Part shown: positions 7,082 to 13,150 of the stretch, piece by piece
Numbering within the stretch: the stretch's first letter is position 1
How the letters are laid out: each line of letters starts with the position of its first letter
DNA from: Helicobacter sp.
GTDB lineage: Bacteria; Campylobacterota; Campylobacteria; Campylobacterales; Helicobacteraceae
Assembly: GCA_029264655.1 (NCBI GenBank)
Contig: JARHZY010000042.1
Location: 1-13,594 of the forward strand
Direction: 5' to 3'
DNA: 13,594 nucleotides
Made by a program: the position numbers and the translations under genes
Notes under the pieces: generated by a model
Databases searched by the model: none
Told to the model about the DNA's origin: nothing
What the model saw: only the letters and a program-made list of their open reading frames with translations

Positions 7082-8410
7082 ATGGTAGAGCGATATGCCC
7101 GAGAAGAGATGAAAAAACTTTGGGATATGAATGCAAAATATTCAGCATGGTTGGAAGTAGAAAAAGCATTAGTGCGTGGATGGAATAAACTAGGATTAAT
7201 TCCAGATTCTGATTGTGAAAAAATTTGTAAAAATGCAAAATTTAATATTGCACGAATCGATGAGATTGAAACTATTACAAAACATGATTTAATTGCTTTT
7301 ACCACAAGTGTAGCAGAATCTTTGGGGGAAGAATCTCGTTGGTTTCATTATGGCATTACAAGTAGTGATTGTGTTGATACAGCTGTAGCATTACAAATGC
7401 GAGATTCCTTACAAATTATCTTAAATGATATAAAAGAGCTTATGGTTGTTATAAAAAGGAGAGCTTATGAACACAAAGATACACTTATGGTGGGACGTAG
7501 TCATGGGATTCATGGAGAGCCTATTACTTTTGGGCTAGTTTTAGCGATATGGTATGATGAATTAGGACGTCATTTAAAAGCCCTAGAATCTACACTTGAT
7601 GTAATTAGTGTGGGACAATTAAGTGGTGCAATGGGTAATCTTGCTCATACGCCTATTGAACTTGAAGAATTAGTGTGTAAAGAACTTGGTTTAAAAGCTG
7701 CTCCAGCAAGCAATCAAGTCATACAAAGAGATAGATATGCAAGGCTTATGAGTGATTTAGCACTTTTAGCGAGTAGTTGCGAAAAATTTGCTATAGAAAT
7801 AAGACATTTACAACGCACAGAAGTTTATGAAGCAGAAGAATATTTTGAAGTGGGGCAAAAAGGAAGTTCAGCCATGCCTCACAAACGCAATCCAATTCTA
7901 AGTGAAAATATTACGGGACTTTGCAGAATAATTCGTAGTTTTGCCATTCCAGCAATGGAAAATGTAGCATTATGGCATGAACGCGATATTAGCCATTCAA
8001 GCGTAGAACGTTTTATTTTACCTGATAGCTTTATTACAACCGATTTCATGCTCCATCGCCTAAAAGGATTATTGCATAAACTTGTTATATATCCTAAAAA
8101 TATGATGAAAAATCTAAATCTCACGGGTGGTTTGGTATTTTCTCAAAGAATCTTGCTTGAATTACCTAAGAAAGGTGTAAGTCGCGAAAATGCCTATAAA
8201 ATTGTGCAAAGAAATGCGATGAAAGTTTGGGAGGATTTACAACAAGGTAAAGCAGCTATTAACCAACAAGGTGAGAGTTTATATTTACAATATTTATTAG
8301 CAGATTTAGAGCTTGTCCAGCTTATTGGCGAATCTGCTGTGCGTGAATGTTTTGAGTTTAGTTATTATACAAAAAATGTTGATTTGATTTTTAAAAGAGT
8401 ATTTGAGTAA
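7082..8410 (+). CDS. purB: Adenylosuccinate lyase
   Basis: PurB catalyses two fumarate-releasing steps of purine synthesis: SAICAR to AICAR, and adenylosuccinate to AMP. It is cytoplasmic and normally a homotetramer. The 442-residue protein has family length. The fumarase/aspartase signature GSSAMPHKRNP lies at 261-271, with the catalytic serine in that loop. GRSHGIHGEPITFG (138-151) holds the active-site histidine, HDLIAFTT (68-75) holds a second conserved histidine, and TSSDCVDT (93-100) is a substrate-binding block. The ATG at 7082 is preceded by AAAAGGA at 8 bases. It stands alone between a divergent neighbour and a convergent small gene whose stop lies one base away, so any purB terminator must fall inside that gene. 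No anomalies. Confidence 0.97.
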   Translation: MVERYAREEMKKLWDMNAKYSAWLEVEKALVRGWNKLGLIPDSDCEKICKNAKFNIARIDEIETITKHDLIAFTTSVAESLGEESRWFHYGITSSDCVDTAVALQMRDSLQIILNDIKELMVVIKRRAYEHKDTLMVGRSHGIHGEPITFGLVLAIWYDELGRHLKALESTLDVISVGQLSGAMGNLAHTPIELEELVCKELGLKAAPASNQVIQRDRYARLMSDLALLASSCEKFAIEIRHLQRTEVYEAEEYFEVGQKGSSAMPHKRNPILSENITGLCRIIRSFAIPAMENVALWHERDISHSSVERFILPDSFITTDFMLHRLKGLLHKLVIYPKNMMKNLNLTGGLVFSQRILLELPKKGVSRENAYKIVQRNAMKVWEDLQQGKAAINQQGESLYLQYLLADLELVQLIGESAVRECFEFSYYTKNVDLIFKRVFE

Positions 8411-8411
8411 A

Positions 8412-8702
8412 TTATAAAATAAAATACATAAGTAGTAGTTTTACAACAATGCTATAAAGACTTATACGTTTCAAAGCTAGTAAATGTGAAGTGTTATAAA
8501 TGATTTTTATTTCATTAAAATTTGCTTTATTTTTCTGTCTATTCCTTATTGTTTCCTCTAGGCTATTCTTTAAGTCTTGCCATATTAAAGAATCCATTTT
8601 ATCCACTAATTTCACATGCTCTTTATGCTTGCCATATGTGTTCTCTCTTTGTGCTAGTATATCTTTGGCTTGTGCTAAAAAATCATTATATTTAGTAACC
8701 AT
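8412..8702 (-). CDS. Small protein of unknown function
   Basis: A 96-residue protein I do not recognise. The ATG at 8702 is chosen because AAAAGG lies six bases upstream; an in-frame TTG two codons earlier is less likely. The sequence is rich in Lys, Asn and Glu and probably helical to about residue 85, with a hydrophobic C-terminus (VVKLLLMYFIL). A short block, QRENTYGKHKEH (about 18-29), recalls a motif in phage-type nucleotide-metabolism proteins of the DUF6378/Nmad group, but this is weak and based on memory. It converges on purB with a 1-base gap, has its own -10 box (8756-8751) and an inverted repeat over its -35 region. A promoter, a ribosome binding site and a full-length frame together support a real gene. 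Confidence 0.6.
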   Translation of the reverse strand: MVTKYNDFLAQAKDILAQRENTYGKHKEHVKLVDKMDSLIWQDLKNSLEETIRNRQKNKANFNEIKIIYNTSHLLALKRISLYSIVVKLLLMYFIL

Positions 8703-8750
8703 AATCAACCTTTTATGTAAAAGCTTAATTATTGCGTATTTTGTAAATGA

Positions 8751-8756
8751 ATTATA
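8751..8756 (-). promoter_or_regulatory. Predicted -10 box of small unknown gene
   Basis: TATAAT on the minus strand, preceded by five C residues, lies about 50 bases before the ATG at 8702. There is no clear -35 box; an inverted repeat occupies that position. Confidence 0.4.
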
Positions 8757-8764
8757 GGGGGTAA

Positions 8765-8788
8765 TTTACAATGATAAATTATTGTAAA
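8765..8788. promoter_or_regulatory. Operator-like inverted repeat
   Basis: TTTACAAT (8765-8772) and ATTGTAAA (8781-8788) form a perfect 8-bp inverted repeat with an 8-base spacer. It covers roughly -21 to -44 relative to the predicted start of the small unknown gene, the usual place for a dimeric regulator site. It also lies 31 bases past the stop of the Sel1-repeat gene, but no T-run follows on that strand, so a terminator is less likely. Confidence 0.4.
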
Positions 8789-8878
8789 AATATGTAGTTT
8801 TCAAGGAATGCGTGTAGTTTAATAATTTTTTTCATTTAGCATTCTATATAATTCACAGCCATCTTGATTTCCTAAATC

Positions 8879-8909
8879 ACATGCTTTACCAAACAATTCT
8901 TTTGCCTTA
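8879..8909 (-). repeat. 31-bp exact direct repeat, copy 1
   Basis: Identical to 8987-9017. The two copies are 108 bases apart, exactly one 36-residue Sel1-like repeat, and encode the same KAKELFGKAC segment. Identity at DNA level suggests recent duplication or gene conversion of one repeat unit. Confidence 0.85.
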
Positions 8910-8986
8910 GTAAAATCTTGCTTTACGCCCAATCCATCATAATATAAACGCCCAAGACCAAAACAACCGCCACCATTATTTAAAAT

Positions 8987-9017
8987 ACATGCTTTACCAA
9001 ACAATTCTTTTGCCTTA
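8987..9017 (-). repeat. 31-bp exact direct repeat, copy 2
   Basis: Second copy of the repeat at 8879-8909, in the same frame. The next Sel1-like unit begins 96 bases (32 codons) further upstream and is clearly more diverged. Confidence 0.85.
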
Positions 9018-9186
9018 AAATAATCTTGCTCTTTATAATATAAAAGCCCAAGACCAACACAACTATTACTATCATTTAGATTACATGCCTTTGATAATTT
9101 TTCAACACCATTAGCAAACAAACTACCCATACAAAAAATTGCAATCGTTATATATCACATATAACCCTCCTAAAGAAAATGAGAAA

Positions 9187-9192
9187 ATTATA
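9187..9192 (-). promoter_or_regulatory. Predicted -10 box of Sel1-repeat gene
   Basis: TATAAT on the minus strand lies about 27 bases before the original ATG at 9160. The promoter and the AGGAGG site look intact, so the damage seen is limited to codon 2. Confidence 0.4.
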
Positions 9193-9639
9193 TTTGACCT
9201 TTTAATATATCTTTTGTTTTTATAAAAGCATAATAATATTTATAGATATAAAATGATTGTAAAACCTACTCTAAGAATATCTTGGAATAAAATTTATTCA
9301 TTGTGCATAATTATAGACAATATAAAATTACATTAGTTTGTAAAGACAAGACAGCAATTAAAATAAATCTCATTATATAATAATGCAAAAATAAACTTTG
9401 AAAATATTCTAAAACACTAGATAATATATAGCCCCTACAATAAAATACTTAGATTATAACAAGAGTTTTAAGTAAGATGCAAGAAAGAATGTATATAAAC
9501 AATAAATAAACTTTAAGCCAAAATATAAAAACAGATTCTTAGATTCCTAATTAATTACTTAGAAACTAGAATAAGTCGTATGTTTATTAGCATAAAATAT
9601 TAAGAATTTTATATAATCATATCTCATACAAACCACAAC
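9193..9639. other. Gene-free AT-rich stretch
   Basis: No supported gene on either strand. Stops are dense and composition is strongly AT-biased. It contains copy 2 of the 18-base repeat (9482-9499) and a 7-bp AT inverted repeat just past the SMR gene (9592-9598 with 9606-9612). I saw no relic of a recognisable protein. Confidence 0.6.
9482..9499 (+). repeat. 18-base intergenic repeat, copy 2
   Basis: Identical to 4047-4064. The flanks differ. Both copies are in gene-free DNA. Confidence 0.4.
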
Positions 9640-10068
9640 CTAATGTTCTTCCCCCATAATAACACATGTAATACCAATGAAGCCAAGTGTTATCCCTAGA
9701 TATTCCTTGAGAGTGAGTTCAGGCGGAAAGAAAAAAAATGATACAAATAAAATGCCAATCATACCAACAATTTCCCATACTGAATATGCTACCCCTAAAG
9801 CAATTTTACGTAGTGCAAGCGACATGCAATAATATGAAAGTGCAATCATACACAATAAAATGCCTTTTGCTATTACAGCAGGAGTAATTTTTAGCATAGC
9901 GATTTGCACAAAACCATCACTGCCAAAAGGCTCAAGCCATAATGGAATAGCTTTAAGCACGGTAAGACCGCCAATTTCAAGTAAAATTGCAACAATAAGA
10001 AAAAACCATGCAATCTTGCGTGTTTGCACTATACCCGTATTAACTACATTTTGTGAAGTATGCTGCAT
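9640..10068 (-). CDS. SMR-family multidrug/polyamine exporter (MdtJ-like), enlarged
   Basis: Small multidrug resistance proteins are four-helix inner-membrane antiporters. The essential membrane glutamate is Glu31 in AILLEIGGLTVLK. The block YYCMSLALRKIALGVAYSVWE is typical and most like MdtJ, half of the E. coli spermidine exporter. The start is the ATG at 10068: AGGGGA six bases upstream overlaps the ald stop codon. This gives 142 residues, against about 105-120 for the family. The excess is about 17 residues before helix 1 and about 17 between helices 1 and 2 (a segment around PLWLEPFGSDGFVQIAMLKI). No MdtI-like partner lies nearby, so it may be a homodimer or pair with a subunit encoded elsewhere. 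The tight coupling to ald suggests co-expression. Family secure, substrate unknown. Confidence 0.85.
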   Translation of the reverse strand: MQHTSQNVVNTGIVQTRKIAWFFLIVAILLEIGGLTVLKAIPLWLEPFGSDGFVQIAMLKITPAVIAKGILLCMIALSYYCMSLALRKIALGVAYSVWEIVGMIGILFVSFFFFPPELTLKEYLGITLGFIGITCVIMGEEH

Positions 10069-10078
10069 ATGTATTCCC

Positions 10079-11194
10079 CTAAAGCAAACTTTGTGTATCA
10101 ATATAAGGCAATGCAAAACTTGTAGCAATAGATTTTAAAGCAATTTTACCATCATATGCATTTAATCCTCCAATTGCTCCGGGCATTTTCAGCATTTGCT
10201 TCCATCCATAATTAGCGATACATTGGATATAAGGCAGTGATTCATAAGAATATGTGATACTAGAAGTGCGTGCAATCACACCGGGTATATTAGGCACACC
10301 ATAATGCAATAATCCTTCTTCAATATAGGTTGGCTCATCGTGCGTTGTTTGCCGTGCAGTTTCAATACAACCACCAAGATCTACAGACACATCTAAGACA
10401 ACACCACCTTTTTGCATAAGTCTTAAATGCTGGCGTCTAATCACTTTTGGCGTAGCAGTAGCAGGCACTAAAACTGCACCAATCACAGCATCAGCATCTT
10501 GCATGGCTTGGCAAATAGAATCTTCATTGGCATATAAAAGCTTTATTTTATGTGTTAATACAAGAGGATGATTGGCAAGTTTTTGTGTATCAATATCAAG
10601 CACCCATACATCAGCACCCATACCTACCAATACACGTGCAGCATTCATACCAACTGCACCACCGCCAACAACAACTACTTTTGCTGGTGCAACACCAGCA
10701 CACCCACCTATAAGCACACCGCGTCCCCCATAATTTGTAGCAAGTAGTGTAGCAACATGTTGTGCGGCAAATTTCCCTGTTACCTCACTCATAGCAGCCA
10801 ATACAGGATAATTTCCTTTAGGTCCGGCAATAGTTTCACCACATATTGAAGTAACCTTAGAATCTACAAGTGCAGTTGCAAGCTCTCTTGAATAAGCAAG
10901 ATCAAGAAAACTATAAAGTATCATATCATTACGCAAATATTTAAACTCACTTTCAATGGGTTCTTTACATTTAACAATTAATGTAGATTGTTCCCATATT
11001 TGCTTTACATTGGATATAATTTTTGCCCCAGCACGTTCATAATCTTCATTTGTGTAGCCTATAGTATTACCTAATCCATCTTCCACATAAATAATATGTT
11101 CTGCATTGGTTTGTTGCAATAATGCTACATCGCTTGGCACAAGCCCTACTCTGTGTTCATGATTCATAATTTCTTTTGGAATGCCAATAATCAT
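10079..11194 (-). CDS. ald: Alanine dehydrogenase family protein
   Basis: Ald reversibly deaminates L-alanine to pyruvate and ammonia with NAD+, in the cytoplasm. The 371-residue length is normal. Arg15 (EHRVGL) and Lys77 (KCKEP) match substrate-binding residues. The nucleotide fold is VVVVGGGAVGMNAARVL (173-189) followed by the acidic VLDID. Asp272 in VSVDLGGC matches the catalytic aspartate, but the family usually has Gln after it, where Leu273 stands here. The active-site His96 of the family (in LHLA) is replaced by Asp98 in SFLDLA. So the fold is clear but normal catalysis is uncertain; it could be a variant with altered substrate. The ATG at 11194 has AAGGAG five bases upstream and a GCTATAAT promoter. 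The SMR gene follows ten bases after its stop. H. pylori also has an ald gene (recollection). Confidence 0.88.
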   Translation of the reverse strand: MIIGIPKEIMNHEHRVGLVPSDVALLQQTNAEHIIYVEDGLGNTIGYTNEDYERAGAKIISNVKQIWEQSTLIVKCKEPIESEFKYLRNDMILYSFLDLAYSRELATALVDSKVTSICGETIAGPKGNYPVLAAMSEVTGKFAAQHVATLLATNYGGRGVLIGGCAGVAPAKVVVVGGGAVGMNAARVLVGMGADVWVLDIDTQKLANHPLVLTHKIKLLYANEDSICQAMQDADAVIGAVLVPATATPKVIRRQHLRLMQKGGVVLDVSVDLGGCIETARQTTHDEPTYIEEGLLHYGVPNIPGVIARTSSITYSYESLPYIQCIANYGWKQMLKMPGAIGGLNAYDGKIALKSIATSFALPYIDTQSLL

Positions 11195-11240
11195 TGTATC
11201 TCCTTATTACTTTAAAGAAGGGTTCATAATTGAAACTAAT

Positions 11241-11246
11241 ATTATA
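11241..11246 (-). promoter_or_regulatory. Predicted ald -10 box
   Basis: GCTATAAT on the minus strand lies 47 bases before the ald ATG, with no clear -35 box. It would drive ald and the SMR gene together. Confidence 0.5.
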
Positions 11247-11396
11247 GCGTAATATTGCAGAGAATGCATGTTCATATTACACAATGCTTAGTTTTATAAA
11301 CAATATCCCATAACACAATATAAACAAAGAGCTATTGCTAATACAGAAATAGCAGTATGCCTAAAAAGCCACACAATAAACTAAAAATATGATAAA

Positions 11397-11423
11397 TTGA
11401 CTATTTTAGTATATTTATATAAT
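11397..11423 (+). promoter_or_regulatory. Possible upstream hrcA promoter
   Basis: TTGACT (11397-11402) and TATAAT (11418-11423) are near consensus but only 15 bases apart. It lies upstream of the CIRCE-like operator, so if active it would be read through the operator. The 10-mer AAATTGACTA recurs at 11458-11467. Low confidence. Confidence 0.25.
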
Positions 11424-11481
11424 TTTTCTAAGTTTTTTTAATAAAAAAAGTTTATATAAATTGACTAAACTTTATAAAATT

Positions 11482-11508
11482 TTAGCAATTTTTTATATCA
11501 AGTGCTAA
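11482..11508 (+). promoter_or_regulatory. CIRCE-like HrcA operator
   Basis: TTAGCAATT-N9-AAGTGCTAA matches the CIRCE consensus TTAGCACTC-N9-GAGTGCTAA at 15 of 18 arm positions, with the exact 9-base spacer. The two arms are complementary at 8 of 9 positions. It overlaps the -35 region of the hrcA promoter, from about -57 to -31. HrcA, encoded just downstream, is the known CIRCE repressor, so autoregulation of hrcA-grpE-dnaK is expected. Confidence 0.75.
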
Positions 11509-11523
11509 TTTATTTACTTTTTA

Positions 11524-11532
11524 TGTTATAAT
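11524..11532 (+). promoter_or_regulatory. Predicted hrcA extended -10 promoter
   Basis: TGTTATAAT is an extended -10 box (TG-N-TATAAT) with no good -35. Transcription would start near 11539, leaving a leader of about 26 bases before the chosen hrcA ATG. The CIRCE-like site sits immediately upstream. Confidence 0.6.
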
Positions 11533-11564
11533 ACCATTCAAATTTTTGCAAAATGAGGTTTTGC

Positions 11565-12386
11565 ATGAGTATGAAGCAAGAGTTACTTATTGGAATTATT
11601 CAAGAGTATATTAAAAATAAAGAGCCTATTGGTTCAGAATTTTTAAAAACAAAACAAAATCTTCGTATTTCATCTGCCACCATTCGCAATTATTTTAAGA
11701 TTTTAGAAAAAGAAGGTGCGTTATTCCAACCACATATTAGTAGCGGGAGAATACCTACAAACACTACACTATATGCTTATTGGAAAAATGCATTAAAACA
11801 TATATGCCAAAGCAATTTAGCAGTAGATGCATTGCAATTGCAAGCTTTAAGCACATATTATGGAATCTATTGTATTGTTATTCCAAAGCATGATAATTTT
11901 TTAGAATCTGTATTCAATACCCATAACTATCTTATTTTAAAATTTAGTCGTGGGGAAACACTTATCCAGTATTCTGAAGCATTAGCACGTTTTTTAGAAT
12001 CTTTTATGCTTACAGATATTCATGATATTATGAAAGTTGCAAATGAAGTTGGTGCAGGGGAATTAAAACGCAAACTTATAGCGTTATCGCAAGTTGATTT
12101 CGAAGAGCATTGCTTTCGCTATGGTAGTGAATACATAGGCACTATGGCACAAAGTAATGCGACACATTATCTTGATGCAATGTATGGTAGGACGCTTTTG
12201 TCATGTAGTAATGGAATCTACTTTGACAAAATTGTATCAGCAGATTATATGGCAATCATTCATGATGTGCAATACATGAATGCAAAAACACAAAAAACAT
12301 ACCAAGCACGTATGATGTGTATTGGTGGTTTATTATGTGATTATAAGAATTTTTATGCAGAATTAGGATTTAATAATTTTGCATAA
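11565..12386 (+). CDS. hrcA: Heat-inducible transcription repressor HrcA
   Basis: HrcA is a dimeric cytoplasmic repressor that binds CIRCE operators and represses chaperone genes until heat stress; its folding is aided by GroEL in studied species. The 273-residue protein begins with a winged-helix region (about 1-75): PIGSEFL (21-27), ISSATIRNYFKILEKEGALF (35-54), and HISSGRIPT (57-65), the family hallmark. The rest is a diverged dimerisation/GAF-like part. It is shorter than the roughly 340 residues of Firmicute HrcA, as is usual in Campylobacterota. The ATG at 11565 is chosen because GAGG lies six bases upstream; the ATG at 11553 has no ribosome binding site. It leads the hrcA-grpE-dnaK operon, with a CIRCE-like site in its own promoter. 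A hairpin overlaps its stop codon. Confidence 0.9.
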   Translation: MSMKQELLIGIIQEYIKNKEPIGSEFLKTKQNLRISSATIRNYFKILEKEGALFQPHISSGRIPTNTTLYAYWKNALKHICQSNLAVDALQLQALSTYYGIYCIVIPKHDNFLESVFNTHNYLILKFSRGETLIQYSEALARFLESFMLTDIHDIMKVANEVGAGELKRKLIALSQVDFEEHCFRYGSEYIGTMAQSNATHYLDAMYGRTLLSCSNGIYFDKIVSADYMAIIHDVQYMNAKTQKTYQARMMCIGGLLCDYKNFYAELGFNNFA

Positions 12387-12403
12387 AGATTCTAAGAATC
12401 TTT
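12385..12403 (+). repeat. Perfect inverted repeat at hrcA stop
   Basis: AAAGATTCT-A-AGAATCTTT spans the last bases of the hrcA stop codon and the start of the 42-base hrcA-grpE gap. As RNA it gives a 7-bp stem with a 5-base loop. It is followed by A residues, not a U-tract, so it is not a standard terminator. It could mark a processing or stability site separating hrcA from grpE. Confidence 0.45.
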
Positions 12404-12428
12404 AAAAACTTAAAAGAAAGGAGTATGT

Positions 12429-12998
12429 ATGTCAGAAAAACATAATATAGCACAAGATACATTAGATGAAGTAAATGTATCTGAAGAATCATGCATACAG
12501 GCAGATAATGAGGAAAGCACCCAAGATTCCCAAGAGTTTGAGCAACTTGAAACTTCAGAGCATCTGCTTGAACAAAAAATTAAAGATTTACAAGATCAAT
12601 ATCTACGCACACATGCAGATTTTGAAAATGTAAAAAAGCGACTTGAAAAGGAAAAAGCCCAAGCCCTTGAATATGCAAATCAAAATATTTTAAAGGACTT
12701 GTTGCCCATTATTGATACGCTTGATAAAGCTTTAGAATCTGCAAATGCACTACCTAGTGGCGATAAGATTGCAGAAGGGTTGAATCTAACACTTGGCAAT
12801 TTTAGCAAAGTGTTAAGCAAATATGGTGTAGAAGCAATTAGCACAGAAAATGGCTTTGATCCAAATTTGCATGAAGCTATTATGCAAGTAAAAGATGAGC
12901 AAAAAGAAGATGGCACAATACACCAAGTATTGCAAAAGGGTTATAAGTATAAGGAACGCACATTGCGTCCAGCAATGGTAAGCATTGTGAAAAATTAA
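12429..12998 (+). CDS. grpE: Nucleotide exchange factor GrpE
   Basis: GrpE is the dimeric cytoplasmic co-chaperone that releases ADP from DnaK. The 189-residue protein has the expected order: an acidic, disordered N-terminus (1-45), a long coiled coil from about 46 to 85 (EQKIKDLQDQYLRTHADFENVKKRLEKE, quoted here as two parts: 48-60 and 61-75), a helical-bundle region including LLPIIDTLDKAL (91-102), and a C-terminal beta domain with the signature FDPNLHEAI (143-151) and LRPAMVSIVKN at the end. AAAGGAG lies five bases before the ATG at 12429. It follows hrcA by 42 bases and precedes dnaK by an unusually long, structured 280-base spacer. No anomalies in the protein. Confidence 0.95.
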   Translation: MSEKHNIAQDTLDEVNVSEESCIQADNEESTQDSQEFEQLETSEHLLEQKIKDLQDQYLRTHADFENVKKRLEKEKAQALEYANQNILKDLLPIIDTLDKALESANALPSGDKIAEGLNLTLGNFSKVLSKYGVEAISTENGFDPNLHEAIMQVKDEQKEDGTIHQVLQKGYKYKERTLRPAMVSIVKN

Positions 12999-13088
12999 TG
13001 AAAGCTTGAGTGTAGCCCATTTTTTATTACTTTTGAGTAAAATGATTTTATGCAATATATGCTATAGAATCCTAATGTGCTCATAGTG

Positions 13089-13148
13089 ATAACTACTAGA
13101 TTTTATGCAAGAGTAATTTATTTTATAGCATTATTATCTAGCAGTTAT
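13089..13148 (+). other. dnaK leader hairpin 1
   Basis: ATAACTACTAGAT (13089-13101) and ATCTAGCAGTTAT (13136-13148) are complementary at 12 of 13 positions (mismatch 13095/13142). Inside the 34-base loop ATGC (13105-13108) and GCAT (13128-13131) can add four pairs. It lies in the grpE-dnaK spacer, two bases before hairpin 2. Confidence 0.55.
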
Positions 13149-13150
13149 AT

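Larger units (their letters stand above)
8819..9160 (-). pseudogene. Sel1-like repeat (Hcp-type) protein, start disrupted
   Basis: The gene encodes Sel1-like repeats of the Helicobacter cysteine-rich (Hcp) type: secreted helical-repeat proteins with one disulfide per repeat. Counting from the Met at 9130, three CX7C pairs are seen (Cys16/24, 48/56, 84/92) within repeats ending in KAC-x7-C. The strong ribosome binding site AGGAGG lies five bases before the ATG at 9160, but the next codon is TGA. In the same frame the following codons read YITIAIFC, then MGSLFANG, which is a signal peptide with a cleavage site after LFA. So the export signal is separated from its start by a stop at codon 2. The frame is otherwise open to 8819. 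Restart at 9130 has no ribosome binding site and would drop half the signal. It is also short for the family (about 113 residues). Probably a recent pseudogene; a sequencing error is the main alternative. Confidence 0.65.

Noticed and set aside
9731..9738. A8 run in the SMR gene as a phase-variation tract.
   Set aside because: It encodes a plausible Phe-rich membrane segment, the gene is in frame, and A/T runs of eight are common at this composition; Helicobacter contingency tracts are usually G/C runs or longer.
11433..11449. T7-AAT-A7 palindrome between ald and hrcA.
   Set aside because: A homopolymer mirror in AT-rich DNA with no GC stem; on neither strand does it follow a gene closely enough to act as its terminator.
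13005..13011. CTTGAGT just after grpE, identical to one half of the HspR (HAIR) consensus.
   Set aside because: The second half (ACTCAAG after 7 bases) is absent, so it is a half site only.
13044..13110. 12-base direct repeat GATTTTATGCAA at 13044-13055 and 13099-13110.
   Set aside because: Short and AT-rich; the second copy is part of hairpin 1. Alone it is not evidence of a separate element.
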